Of a DNA stretch of 64,000 nucleotides, positions 35,917 to 44,065 are shown piece after piece (within the stretch, counting starts at the first letter, position 1; every line of letters begins with the position of its first letter). The notes beneath the pieces were generated by a model. That model did not search any database and was not told the origin of the DNA. It saw only the letters and a program-made list of their open reading frames with translations. The translations under genes were made by a program, and so were the position numbers. Source of the stretch: Megamonas funiformis (GTDB lineage Bacteria; Bacillota; Negativicutes; Selenomonadales; Selenomonadaceae); the NCBI RefSeq assembly GCF_010669225.1, contig NZ_CP048627.1, forward strand, positions 1,501,292 through 1,565,291, read 5' to 3'.

Positions 35917-37245
35917 GTGTATACAATTATAAAAAGAGAAATTCCTAACAACATTGAGGCGGAAGAAGCTGTTTTAGGGTCTATTTTAATAAATCAAGAA
36001 ACAATATATGGAGTTTCTGAATTATTAGATATTGAAGATTTTTATAGAAAAAGTCATAGAACGATATTTAAAGTAATGCTTGACCTAAATACCACAAAAA
36101 AAGCTATAGATATTATTACATTAACAGATTACCTAACACATATTAGTAAACTTGAAGAAGTTGGTGGTATAGCTTTTATAACATCTTTAGCTAATAAAGT
36201 GCCATCTACAGCTAATTTAAAGCACTATATAAATATTGTAAAAGAAAAATCTATGCTTAGAAATATAGTTCATATTGCGGAATATATGGAAAATATGGGC
36301 TACGATAGTGAGAGTATAGATACTCCAGAAACGGTTTTAGATAAAGCTGAACAACTACTATCTAAATTAACAAAAAAACTTGTTACAACCAAAGTAAATA
36401 ATATTAAAGAACAAACTTTAAACGCATATGTAGATATTGAAAATATTATTAATCATAAAGGAGAATTGTTAGGATTAGAAACGGGTTTACAGGATCTAGA
36501 TAGTTTTTTACAGGGTTTAAAAAATTCTGATTTTATGATTTTAGCTGCTCGACCAAGTATGGGAAAAACAGCATTTGCTTTAAATATAGCTAGTTATCTA
36601 TCCATAAAAAAAGATACACCTGTAGCATTTTTTTCATTAGAAATGTCATCTAATCAATTGATTCATAGAATTTTTTCTAGTTATGGATTAATTCCTCTGT
36701 TTAATTTAAAATCAGGAAATTTAGATGATGCACATACACAAAAATTAATAAAAGTATCCAACAAACTCTCCCAATCAAAACTAATAATAAACGATGAAAT
36801 ATCGAATTTAATGAGTTTGCGCTCAATAGCAAGAAAATTAAAACGAGAAAATGATATTAAGCTTATTATAATAGATTATCTTCAACTACTGGAAGGTACT
36901 CGTCGTGAGAATAGAAATCTAGAGATATCTGAAATATCTAGAAGCTTGAAAATTCTTGCTAAAGAATTAGATATTCCTATAATTGCTTTATCACAATTAT
37001 CTCGTAGTGTAGAATCAAGACAAGTAAAAAAACCTATGTTGAGTGATTTACGCGAATCTGGTTCATTGGAGCAAGATGCTGATATTGTAATGTTTCTCTA
37101 TCGTGAAGATTATTACAATCCTGAAACTGAAAATAAAAATATAACTGATGTAATTATAGCTAAAAATAGAAATGGACCAACAGGAACTATTCCAGTATAT
37201 TTCCATAAAGAATACGTAAGATTTCAAGACTTAGCAAAAGATTAA
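35917..37245 (+). CDS. dnaB: Replicative DNA helicase DnaB
   Basis: About 440 residues, hexameric 5'-3' helicase. N-terminal domain begins KREIPNNIEAEEAVLGSIL. The RecA-like domain shows Walker A RPSMGKTAFALNIA, Walker B IIIDYLQLL, and SQLSRSVESR and DLRESGSLEQDADIV motifs. The start is unclear: GTG 35917 overlaps the RBS AAAGGAG (35911-35917), so an ATT at 35926 may be used. An element-borne dnaB suggests autonomous, plasmid-like replication. Confidence 0.94.
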   Translation: MYTIIKREIPNNIEAEEAVLGSILINQETIYGVSELLDIEDFYRKSHRTIFKVMLDLNTTKKAIDIITLTDYLTHISKLEEVGGIAFITSLANKVPSTANLKHYINIVKEKSMLRNIVHIAEYMENMGYDSESIDTPETVLDKAEQLLSKLTKKLVTTKVNNIKEQTLNAYVDIENIINHKGELLGLETGLQDLDSFLQGLKNSDFMILAARPSMGKTAFALNIASYLSIKKDTPVAFFSLEMSSNQLIHRIFSSYGLIPLFNLKSGNLDDAHTQKLIKVSNKLSQSKLIINDEISNLMSLRSIARKLKRENDIKLIIIDYLQLLEGTRRENRNLEISEISRSLKILAKELDIPIIALSQLSRSVESRQVKKPMLSDLRESGSLEQDADIVMFLYREDYYNPETENKNITDVIIAKNRNGPTGTIPVYFHKEYVRFQDLAKD

Positions 37246-37262
37246 TAAGGAGAGTAGATTAT

Positions 37263-37463
37263 ATGTGTAAAAAAGCAAAAGTGACTGTAAAACGTGCAGC
37301 AGAAATATTAGGTAAATCACAGCAATTTGTTCGAATCGGACTACAAAGAAATATCTTACCATTTGGAGTAGCTATGCAGATGCCAGGTAAAACAACTTAT
37401 ACCTATCACATATCGCCTAAAAAGTTATGCGATTATGCGGGTATAAAAGAAGAAGATTTATAA
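37263..37463 (+). CDS. Small MerR/excisionase-like DNA-binding protein, 66 aa
   Basis: VTVKRAAEILGKSQQFVRIG is an HTH of the kind in phage excisionase-like proteins, followed by YTYHISPKKLCDYAGIKE. RBS GGAG. It directly follows dnaB. It could be a regulator or a recombination directionality factor for the integrase; both are inference. Confidence 0.7.
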   Translation: MCKKAKVTVKRAAEILGKSQQFVRIGLQRNILPFGVAMQMPGKTTYTYHISPKKLCDYAGIKEEDL

Positions 37464-37477
37464 GTGAGGTTTTTACT

Positions 37478-37651
37478 ATGACAAATCGTATTAATCCTAA
37501 TCCAAACTACTATTCATTGGCAGCAAAAAAGAGACAATAGGAAGTTGAAGAAAGAATGGCATTATTGAATAAAATTAAGGAAGACGCCGATAAACATAAT
37601 ATGAGTTATGGAAAATACAAAGAGAAATTAAGAAAACAAGGTTTATTATAA
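37478..37651 (+). pseudogene. Small gene with an in-frame amber codon
   Basis: ATG 37478 after GTGAGG opens MTNRINPNPNYYSLAAKKRQ, then a TAG at 37538-37540, then the same frame continues EVEERMALLNKIKEDADKHN to TAA at 37649. The uninterrupted protein would be 57 residues and helical, with charged C-terminus (KEKLRKQGLL). Either it is a nonsense mutation, or translation reads through, or restarts at ATG 37556 without a good RBS. Function unknown. Confidence 0.5.
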
Positions 37652-37682
37652 TGGAAAAAGTATCCAAAATGAGGAAATTTTT

Positions 37683-38096
37683 ATGAATAAAATTAAAAGA
37701 ATTATACTAAATTTTATATCTGAAGAAGATGAATGTTTTTTTATTTGTTTTCTAGGTAAATGTATAATAATTTGTTTAATTGTTTATATATTTTATTCAT
37801 CTATTATTGATATATATGAGAGTTATTTAGATTTTAATTTTTCAAAACAAAATATAACTGAGTATTATCAAAAAAATAACACTTATCCTACAGATATTAA
37901 TCAATTAGACAAAGAAAATTTAGTTACTATAAATGGCGATATGTATATATATAACAAAGATACAGACCATTTAATCGAATATATCCCTGTTATTAGTGAA
38001 CAAGGAAAAATCATTAATTTTACGGTAAAAATATATGATATCAACTGTAATTTTATTACAAAAAAAAATTATAAAAGTGAGGACCTTAATTCATGA
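37683..38096 (+). CDS. Hypothetical membrane-anchored protein, 137 aa
   Basis: One hydrophobic helix near residues 18-45 (FICFLGKCIIICLIVYIF) follows a basic N-terminus; the rest (YYQKNNTYPTDINQLDKE, NGDMYIYNKD) is soluble and looks like the C-terminal body of pseudopilins, though it lacks a prepilin cleavage site. It overlaps ssb by 4 nt. Not recognised further. Confidence 0.6.
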   Translation: MNKIKRIILNFISEEDECFFICFLGKCIIICLIVYIFYSSIIDIYESYLDFNFSKQNITEYYQKNNTYPTDINQLDKENLVTINGDMYIYNKDTDHLIEYIPVISEQGKIINFTVKIYDINCNFITKKNYKSEDLNS

Positions 38097-38496
38097 ACAA
38101 AGTAATATTATCAGGACGCCTTGTGCGTGATCCAGAACTACGTTATACACAGACAGGAAAAGCGGTGGCAAGCTTTACTTTAGCTGTAAACCGTAGATTT
38201 AGTCATAATAACGAGCAACAAACAGCTGATTTTATTCCTATAATTGTTTGGGATAAATTAGCTGAAGTATGTAGTAAACATTTATTTAAGGGCAGTCAAG
38301 TTCTAATTGAAGGTCGTATGCAAGTTCGCAACTACGAGGCTCAAGATGGAAGTAAACGTTACGTTACAGAAGTTATAGCTCAAGAACTTGAGTTTATGGG
38401 AACAAAACAGCCGTAACTACAGAAAATAAACCACTTTCTACACAAGCTCAAAGTTTTGGTAGTGAAGTACCAGAAGATGAAGAAATACCATTTTAA
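38093..38496 (+). CDS. ssb: Single-stranded DNA-binding protein with C-terminal tail in the -1 frame
   Basis: The OB-fold is intact (MNKVILSGRLVRDPELRYT to VIAQELEFMGTK), and the zero frame stops at TAA 38414-38416 after GTKQP. In the -1 frame, entered at the A-run just before that stop, the sequence continues TTENKPLSTQAQSFG and ends SEVPEDEEIPF at TAA 38494-38496. That is the conserved acidic SSB tip that recruits repair and replication partners. So the tail is out of frame by one base: an indel, a sequencing error, or a programmed -1 frameshift giving two SSB forms. Without the shift SSB is 107 residues and tipless. Confidence 0.85.
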
Positions 38497-38516
38497 ACAT
38501 AAAAGGAAGCGATACA

Positions 38517-38825
38517 ATGCTCAACAAAAATACAGTAATTAGTCAAATTATAAACATCTTAGAGAATAAGAAAAATAAAGAATTGAAATCGTATATTACA
38601 ATGTTTTTATTTAAAGATAATGATACAAATAAGAGTCAATCTGATATTGGTGTACTCTTTGATGGAAATGAAAAAGATATATTAACTATGTATTTTACTT
38701 TGACTAAAATTTTAGCAACTCATTTAGATATGGATGTTGATGTTTTTTGTAAAACAACACAAGATATCATTACACGAGGAGAAAATGTTTGTGATATTAA
38801 TATTTACAAACGTTGTCAAATATAA
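38517..38825 (+). CDS. Hypothetical protein, 102 aa
   Basis: A small soluble protein starting MLNKNTVISQIINILENK with repeated helical segments and a segment LFDGNEKDILTMYFTLTKIL. RBS AAAGGAAG. It lies between ssb and the SAP-like gene in the element's rightward operon. The pattern is that of small replicon accessory genes; no family is recognised. Confidence 0.6.
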   Translation: MLNKNTVISQIINILENKKNKELKSYITMFLFKDNDTNKSQSDIGVLFDGNEKDILTMYFTLTKILATHLDMDVDVFCKTTQDIITRGENVCDINIYKRCQI

Positions 38826-38828
38826 ATC

Positions 38829-38845
38829 TTGTCCGAATCGGACAA
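38829..38845. repeat. P-type palindrome 1
   Basis: Perfect 17-bp palindrome TTGTCCGAATCGGACAA upstream of the SAP-like gene. No T-run follows, so it is unlikely to be a terminator. Confidence 0.85.
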
Positions 38846-38864
38846 CTAAAAGTGAGGTATTTTT

Positions 38865-39071
38865 ATGACCATCAAAGAAATTAGAACATTTGCTAAGGAA
38901 AAAGGATTTACTTTGCCAATCAAAGCCACCAAAGAAGTATTAATTCATAGCATTCAACGAAATGAAGGAAATCAAGCTTGTTATGCTAAACAAGCTTGTA
39001 ATAATAATGTTTGTTTGTGGTTTAAAGATTGTAAAAGAGCTTTTAAAAATAAAAAAGAAAGCCATGAATAA
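38865..39071 (+). CDS. SAP-motif-like small protein, 68 aa
   Basis: The N-terminus (IKEIRTFAKEKGFTLPIKAT, EVLIHSIQRNEGNQACY) follows the SAP-domain helix pattern, and the C-terminus carries a Cys-rich CLWFKDCKRAF end. Plasmid-borne proteins with this combination exist, and bind DNA or form small metal sites; the exact role is unknown. RBS GTGAGG. A 17-bp palindrome (38829-38845) lies just upstream. Confidence 0.65.
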   Translation: MTIKEIRTFAKEKGFTLPIKATKEVLIHSIQRNEGNQACYAKQACNNNVCLWFKDCKRAFKNKKESHE

Positions 39072-39164
39072 AGCTCATGACTTTCTCCTATTGTTAACTA
39101 CTAAAATAACAATATATAATACTATTATTTTAGCATATTTTTATAAATTAAGGAAGGTATTTCT

Positions 39165-39965
39165 ATGATAACATATAGTTTTATAAATTTAAAAGGTGGA
39201 GTAGGAAAAACTACTATTTCCATAAATACAGCATATATATTAGCCAGTGCTGGAGCAAAAGTTTTATTTATTGATAATGATAAACAAGGAAATGCAAGTT
39301 ATTTCTTTAATGCTAAAGATAAAGAAATAACATTAGCCGATGTATTTTTAAATCTTGATTTAGATATACAAAAGGCAATTTATCCAGCTAGAAAAATACA
39401 AGAAGGTCTTATAGATATACTACCTAGCAATATGACTTTGTTACCGCTAAATATGAAGCATACAGAAATTGATGCTGAAGATAAAACTTTTATTTTGAAA
39501 AATGCTTTAAAATCTGTAGAAGATAAATATGACTTTTGCATAATAGACAATGCTCCAGATATTAATTTTACAGTATATAATGCACTAATTGCCACTAATC
39601 AAGTAATCATTGTAACTAATCCCGACGATTATGCAAATAGTGGATTAAATGAAATGGATATACAATTTCAAAACGTATTAAAAGATAGACAACTATACGA
39701 TGAAAGTTATAATGAACATGACCCTCAAAATAACTTTATTTTACGAGGTGCGTTGATGAATAAATACATCACAAACACATATAGCAAAGCTCAGTCTAAA
39801 TACAAATTTTTCAAAACTAACATAAATCTAGTCAATAACTATGCTTCAAATAAACGTTTATTTGAAGCTATAAACTTGAGAAAAAGTATGATTGAATTAT
39901 CTCCACGTTCATTATTTGCAAGACAAATGAATAAATTTGTAGATGAATTATTATATGATGAATAA
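39165..39965 (+). CDS. parA: Partition ATPase ParA
   Basis: 266 residues. Deviant Walker A with the signature Lys is LKGGVGKTTISINTA, followed by VLFIDNDKQGNASYF (switch I) and the Walker B FCIIDNAPDINFTVYN. This is a plasmid/chromosome-type ParA that drives segregation with ParB. It lies directly before parB, with a palindrome (39982-39998) between them. Supports plasmid-like maintenance of the element. Confidence 0.95.
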   Translation: MITYSFINLKGGVGKTTISINTAYILASAGAKVLFIDNDKQGNASYFFNAKDKEITLADVFLNLDLDIQKAIYPARKIQEGLIDILPSNMTLLPLNMKHTEIDAEDKTFILKNALKSVEDKYDFCIIDNAPDINFTVYNALIATNQVIIVTNPDDYANSGLNEMDIQFQNVLKDRQLYDESYNEHDPQNNFILRGALMNKYITNTYSKAQSKYKFFKTNINLVNNYASNKRLFEAINLRKSMIELSPRSLFARQMNKFVDELLYDE

Positions 39966-39981
39966 AAATCAAATAGAAAAG

Positions 39982-39998
39982 TTGTCTGATTCGGACAA
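39982..39998. repeat. P-type palindrome 2
   Basis: TTGTCTGATTCGGACAA between parA and parB, within a longer AAAAGTTGTC...GGACAACTTTT hairpin. Position suggests a parS centromere site, an operator for auto-control, or an intra-operon attenuator. Confidence 0.8.
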
Positions 39999-40028
39999 CT
40001 TTTCATCTCAACATAATGAGGTGTTTTT

Positions 40029-41138
40029 ATGGCAATAAAAAATATAAACATGGCAAAAGTATTTTCATCGGCAAATACTAAACAATCCTTAAGACTGGTT
40101 TGTGATTATATTGATGCCGATGAACTAGAAGTAAATCCAGAAAATGAAATTATTTATGGAAAACTAAACATTGATGATTTAAAAGCTGAAATCATTAGAA
40201 GTGGAGGTGTCAAAAATCCTATAGAAGTAATAAAAAAAGACGAAAAACTTATAATTATCTCTGGTCATAGAAGACAATTAGCAACGTTACAAGCTTTTAA
40301 TGAAGGCAAATTATCTTCTAAAAAAGTACCATATTTCATAAACGACACTATCAAAAGTCTTGATGATGAAAAAATGGCTATTATTGGTAGAAATACCCAA
40401 AGGGAAAAAGATTTTAAAACCAGATTTAATGAAATAACTATATTAACAGAAATATTATCCAAAGAAGTCCAAAATGAAAAAGGACGCTTTAGAAAGAATA
40501 TTGCTGATAGAATAGGTATTTCTGAAGCCGAATTGCAAAGATACTGGGATTATAATAAATTTTGTCCAGAAATAAGAGAAGCTGTTGAAGATGAAAATTC
40601 TACACTTACTTTTTCTAAAGCTGCTGAACTTAGAGGGTTAAGTGAAGAAGAACAACAAAAAGCTTTAGAGATAATTAAACAAAAAGATGATATATCTACT
40701 AGGGAACTTAGAAATTTAAAAAAATCTATTAAAGAAGGATATAATGTTGAAGATTTAAATGAAGACTACAGTCCTAAACAAGAGGACGGAAAAAAAGATA
40801 CACCAAAGCCTAAAAATGATAAATTGTCAAAATCAACTAATCAAGATAATATTCCTAACACAGTTACAAACCCTAAAATAAAAACTATAGAGAATAGCAT
40901 TGAAAATGATAATGAAGATATTGAACTCAGTGCTATAGAAACCTGTTTAAGTGTTTTAAATACTAAGAAAAATGAATTGGATACCTTGTTAAATACTATA
41001 AAAGACGACGATAAAGGATTAAAAATGTTAGCAACTATAGATTATTTAGATAAACTTATTGCTAAGTGTGAAAAAGACTTAGATATAAAATTAGAAAGAG
41101 GAAATATCAATGAAAATAATAGAGAGGGTGATATTTAA
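40029..41138 (+). CDS. parB: Centromere-binding partition protein ParB
   Basis: 369 residues, ParB/RepB/Spo0J type. The nuclease-like CTPase domain has IISGHRRQLATLQAF and IGRNTQREKDFKTRF, followed by an HTH (IADRIGISEAELQRYWDY) and a long charged linker with a C-terminal dimerisation region. RBS TGAGG. Its likely targets are one of the two palindrome families in this element. A terminator follows at 41182-41226. Confidence 0.93.
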   Translation: MAIKNINMAKVFSSANTKQSLRLVCDYIDADELEVNPENEIIYGKLNIDDLKAEIIRSGGVKNPIEVIKKDEKLIIISGHRRQLATLQAFNEGKLSSKKVPYFINDTIKSLDDEKMAIIGRNTQREKDFKTRFNEITILTEILSKEVQNEKGRFRKNIADRIGISEAELQRYWDYNKFCPEIREAVEDENSTLTFSKAAELRGLSEEEQQKALEIIKQKDDISTRELRNLKKSIKEGYNVEDLNEDYSPKQEDGKKDTPKPKNDKLSKSTNQDNIPNTVTNPKIKTIENSIENDNEDIELSAIETCLSVLNTKKNELDTLLNTIKDDDKGLKMLATIDYLDKLIAKCEKDLDIKLERGNINENNREGDI

Positions 41139-41181
41139 AGCGAAAGCAATTAACAAAATGAATAGTAATCCTATTTATGTA

Positions 41182-41226
41182 AAAGGGTCTGGCTTTTATC
41201 AAAATGATAAAAGCCAGACCCTTTAT
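41182..41226 (+). terminator. Terminator after parAB
   Basis: AAAGGGTCTGGCTTTTATCA pairs with TGATAAAAGCCAGACCCTTT in a 20-bp perfect stem with a short loop, followed by a T-rich stretch. Confidence 0.9.
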
Positions 41227-41325
41227 TTATGGTTATGATAACAAGAAAAAATTCCATAAAGTAGAAATTATGATATCTACTTTAAAAGTCTATCATTATT
41301 TTGAAGAAGTTTGAGGTGAATTAAT

Positions 41326-41622
41326 ATGGAAAAAGTAATTAAAGTCAAAGAAATTGTTCCACCTAAAGACTATCATCAACTAAAAGTATCAATAGCAAAT
41401 TTACAAAAAGAAAATGATGTGCTAAAAAAACTAGTATCTGAAGGAAATTTTAACGATTTGGAAAATATGGTTACTAGTTGTAAGGTATATTTAGGCACTA
41501 AATGTAAAGCTATAGCTTTTGAGTTCAATACTTGCAAATATAGCAAGAAAAATAGGCAAAATTTAATTGATTTAATAGAAGTTTTAGAGACTTCTACCAA
41601 ACAACTTAAAGAATTATTATGA
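41326..41622 (+). CDS. Hypothetical coiled-coil protein, 98 aa
   Basis: Starts MEKVIKVKEIVPPKDY; KVSIANLQKENDVLKKLVSE has heptad-type spacing. No catalytic motif is visible. It overlaps the Xre gene by 4 nt and is the first gene of a small four-gene unit, with RBS TTTGAGG. Likely a small accessory or regulatory partner. Confidence 0.6.
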   Translation: MEKVIKVKEIVPPKDYHQLKVSIANLQKENDVLKKLVSEGNFNDLENMVTSCKVYLGTKCKAIAFEFNTCKYSKKNRQNLIDLIEVLETSTKQLKELL

Positions 41623-41810
41623 GTATTGGCGAAAAAATAAAATGGTTAAGAGAACAAAAACTCTTAACGAGAGAAGAATTTGCAGATATCTTATTAGTGA
41701 ATCCATCTACTATTCATAGATGGGAAAGCGGAACAATGATACCTAGAGAGGCAAACATAATTAAAATCTGTAGATATTTCAAAATTGATAAGAAATTTTT
41801 TTATGAATAG
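41619..41810 (+). CDS. Small Xre-family regulator, 63 aa
   Basis: A single HTH domain of SinR/Xre type: KIKWLREQKLLTREEFADIL and PSTIHRWESGTMIPREANI. It has no C-terminal effector region and so probably functions as a minimal DNA binder. It is translationally coupled (4-nt overlap) with the 41326 gene. Confidence 0.75.
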   Translation: MSIGEKIKWLREQKLLTREEFADILLVNPSTIHRWESGTMIPREANIIKICRYFKIDKKFFYE

Positions 41811-41822
41811 AGGTTAATTGAA

Positions 41823-42122
41823 ATGACAATAACAAAATTACAGGATAAATATTTAGCAGAAATAGATAAATTACGTACCATTCTTGATGATGAAAATATA
41901 GATAATAACAAATTCTATGTTATAAAAAGCAGTATAAATAAACTGCTAAACATAGAAAAATTAGAATTAATAATGCAAATGAAAAAAGCTGAAGGTAAAA
42001 TTAGTGATTATATGAATGAAATAAATAATATAAAAAATTTACAACAATTCTTAGAAAATATGACTTCTTCAACAGAAAATATTCAAGAATTATTATTAAA
42101 ACTAGAAAAGCATATAAGGTGA
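41823..42122 (+). CDS. Hypothetical protein, 99 aa
   Basis: A helical, charged protein (MTITKLQDKYLAEIDKL, INKLLNIEKLELIMQM, MNEINNIKNLQQFLENM) with coiled-coil character. RBS AGAGG. It is 12 bp after the Xre gene and 8 bp before the sigma-like gene, so the four are likely one operon. Function unknown; a regulatory partner is possible. Confidence 0.55.
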   Translation: MTITKLQDKYLAEIDKLRTILDDENIDNNKFYVIKSSINKLLNIEKLELIMQMKKAEGKISDYMNEINNIKNLQQFLENMTSSTENIQELLLKLEKHIR

Positions 42123-42129
42123 TAAGATA

Positions 42130-42855
42130 TTGTTTTTAAAAAAAGAAATACTAAAAGATAGATTGATTTTATTTTTTGACACAAATACTTATAACAGAAT
42201 TAATACCAAACAAGAAGAATATATACAAACACATAAGAAAAATCCCTTGATTTATAAGATACGGTATAGGCAATTATGCTTATATCTTGATTTTTACTTA
42301 ATAAATCAATTTTTGCAAAAAATGCCAGCTAAATATCAAGAGTTTTTAAAACTACGCTATGAGCAAGGATATACTTTAGCTAAAATTTCCTTGTCATTAA
42401 ACATCAGTAAATCCGGTATAATCGAAATAAATAGAAAGATGATTAACTTCTTGATGAATATAATATTTTATGACATAAAACAATTATTTATGGAAAAACT
42501 AACCTATGAGATGTTTATGACACTTTTAAATATGCTTTCTTCTTTAAGGTACAAACTCAAAGAAGAAATTTCTTTTTTGCTTAGAAATAATATATATGTG
42601 GATATTAGCTATGATTATCTAAAAATTTTATATCAAAAAGAAAAATTACTAATAAAAATAAACAATATAATTCTCCAAGAGATAAGTTCAATGAGTGAAT
42701 TAGAACAGCAAATAATATTTGATAAAAAGCAAAATCCATTTATTAATCTCAATCTAATCGCTGAAAAATACCATATTCCTCTTCACAAAATAAAAAAGAT
42801 ACTTTATTCTTTTAGACAAAAGGTCATAGCTAAAGTTTTAGATTTAGCTGATTAA
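42130..42855 (+). CDS. Sigma-70-like helix-turn-helix protein, 241 aa
   Basis: The segment MPAKYQEFLKLRYEQGYTLA followed by KISLSLNISKSGIIEINRKM has the region-4 sigma pattern (acidic LRY, helix-turn-helix, recognition helix), and a second related unit occurs near the C-terminus (SELEQQIIFDKKQ, LIAEKYHIPLHKIKKIL). No clear region 2 is visible, so it may not act as a full sigma factor. Its place a few genes before an RsbW-like kinase makes it a candidate target of that partner switch. The TTG start lies 7 nt after AAGGTGATAAG. Confidence 0.45.
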   Translation: MFLKKEILKDRLILFFDTNTYNRINTKQEEYIQTHKKNPLIYKIRYRQLCLYLDFYLINQFLQKMPAKYQEFLKLRYEQGYTLAKISLSLNISKSGIIEINRKMINFLMNIIFYDIKQLFMEKLTYEMFMTLLNMLSSLRYKLKEEISFLLRNNIYVDISYDYLKILYQKEKLLIKINNIILQEISSMSELEQQIIFDKKQNPFINLNLIAEKYHIPLHKIKKILYSFRQKVIAKVLDLAD

Positions 42856-42857
42856 AT

Positions 42858-42941
42858 GTGTTCGAATCGAACACGTTTTTCAAAAAAGAGTATAATCCAA
42901 TTATTTTTATCATTTACTATATTTGTGTTCGAATCGAACAC
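42858..42941. repeat. Q-type palindromes 1 and 2 (GTGTTCGAATCGAACAC)
   Basis: Two copies of the perfect 17-bp palindrome lie at 42858-42874 and 42925-42941, in the gap right after the sigma-like gene. Five other copies occur in the element at 43820-43836, 43887-43903, 46555-46571, 62156-62172 and 62222-62238 (the last two with central ATTC). Confidence 0.9.
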
Positions 42942-42960
42942 ATTTGTCATTATAAAAGAT

Positions 42961-43001
42961 AAAAGAGTAGATTGCATATCTATACAACCTACTCTTTTAT
43001 A
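42961..43001. terminator. Bidirectional terminator
   Basis: AAAAGAGTAG and CTACTCTTTT arms surround an AT-rich loop, serving the sigma-like gene on the left and the decayed Rpn gene on the right. Confidence 0.7.
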
Positions 43002-43006
43002 AAATT

Positions 43007-43283
43007 TTATTTATTTAGTTGACGATTAATCTCTATTACTTTATCTAAACTTAATCCTGTTCCACTAGCAACTGTATTTACATCTACACCTAATTTTAAA
43101 AATTTGATTGCAGTTTCTAATTTTTCTTCAGCTTTAGCTTCTCGTTTAACTCTATTGAATTTAGTTGTTTCTTCTCGATAATATAAGATTTAAAAATCTT
43201 AGAGTTAAATCACTTCTTTTATCATCTCCCATTAACCTCTTAAAGAAATAATCATTCAATCTGTTTAGTGTTCTTCTTTTCAT
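43007..43283 (-). pseudogene. Rpn-type PD-(D/E)XK nuclease, decayed
   Basis: ATG 43283 with RBS GAGGTG opens MKRRTLNRLNDYFFKRLMGD and DDKRSDLTLRFLNLIL, the start of Rpn/YhgA-like recombination-promoting nucleases. The frame then breaks after about 40 codons, and the remaining DNA encodes in another frame the family's typical C-terminus (AKAEEKLETAIKFLKLGV, GTGLSLDKVIEINRQL). The whole catalytic middle is missing, so the gene is dead. Confidence 0.7.
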
Positions 43284-43371
43284 TGTCTGCACCTCTTATT
43301 TATTATATCATTATTTATTGTTTATAGATATGATAAGCTAAATGCTTATCATATCTAATCTTATAACTAAA

Positions 43372-43593
43372 CTAAATCCTTTCAATGTAAAAATTAGGAT
43401 AATATCCCCTTTTCCCTTTACAATATACAAATTTGAATATATCTACTAATTCATCAAAATCTGTAGTTGCATATTTTCCCAAATAAACATCTTGAAAAAC
43501 TTTTGTATCAAAATTTAATTTAGCAGGAATTAATCTTATAATTTTTCCTTGATTATATTGATTTCTTGCAATATTTTTATTAACTCTAATCAC
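43372..43593 (-). CDS. Hypothetical protein, 73 aa
   Basis: Small protein MIRVNKNIARNQYNQGKIIR with a C-terminal YCKGKRGYYPNFYIERI. RBS GGAAG. It is transcribed away from the 450-bp duplicated segment (43597-44049), whose second copy is likewise flanked by a leftward small gene (61691-61930), though the two proteins are unrelated. Confidence 0.55.
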   Translation of the reverse strand: MIRVNKNIARNQYNQGKIIRLIPAKLNFDTKVFQDVYLGKYATTDFDELVDIFKFVYCKGKRGYYPNFYIERI

Positions 43594-43596
43594 AAC

Positions 43597-44049
43597 TATC
43601 TTCCTTTCTACTCATGCGACTGTTTTTTTGTTGATTTTCGCACGTCTTTAGATAATGGCAGAAGGGAAAAAAACAAGGGTAGCGAAGCTATTCATTTCAC
43701 CCTTGTTTTTTGGAATGAATGCCATTATAGTGCGAGCAGAAAAGCGACAAAAAGTTATTTTATCATTGTTTTAAATTTAAATCCGCAGGATTATTTTTAT
43801 CATTTACTATATTTATTTTGTGTTCGAATCGAACACAATTTGGTTAAAAGTACATTCTAAAAATTAAATATAATTACTAAAAAAATGTGTTCGAATCGAA
43901 CACATTTTTTAGTTACTGACAAAAAGTTCAGCTTTTTTTGCCCACTTTCATCGAACACAAAACCATTTTAAACCCGCAATCCCTTGATACATAAGGATAA
44001 AAAATTTTTTTCATTTTTTCAAAAGTCGATACTTTTAAAATCCACTTTT
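43597..44049. repeat. 450-bp noncoding direct repeat, copy 1
   Basis: About 90% identical by eye to 61934-62384. It contains nested inverted repeats: CGCAC (43639-43643)/GTGCG (43730-43734), ATAATGGCA (43652-43660)/TGCCATTAT (43720-43728) and ACAAGGGT (43673-43680)/ACCCTTGT (43699-43706), then two Q-type palindromes, and a conserved TTTTTTTCATTTTTTCAAAA end. It has no consistent reading frame in the two copies. Both copies sit between a leftward small gene and a rightward transfer/pilus operon, so it is likely a shared control region, or an origin of transfer. Confidence 0.9.
43820..43903. repeat. Q-type palindromes 3 and 4
   Basis: GTGTTCGAATCGAACAC at 43820-43836 and 43887-43903, both inside the duplicated segment. 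The second is flanked by A-run and T-run and could also act as a terminator hairpin. Confidence 0.9.
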
Positions 44050-44065
44050 ATATTAGAATAGATTT

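Noticed and set aside
40265-40462. Reverse-strand open frames opposite parA, parB and the pilus genes
   Set aside because: They are shadows of well-supported genes, without RBS or motifs.
43549-43860. An open frame encoding FFWNECHYSASRKATKSYF, which is also found at 61964-62209
   Set aside because: Both lie inside the 450-bp duplicated segment, and the reading frames diverge after small indels in the copies, so selection acts on DNA or RNA structure rather than protein.
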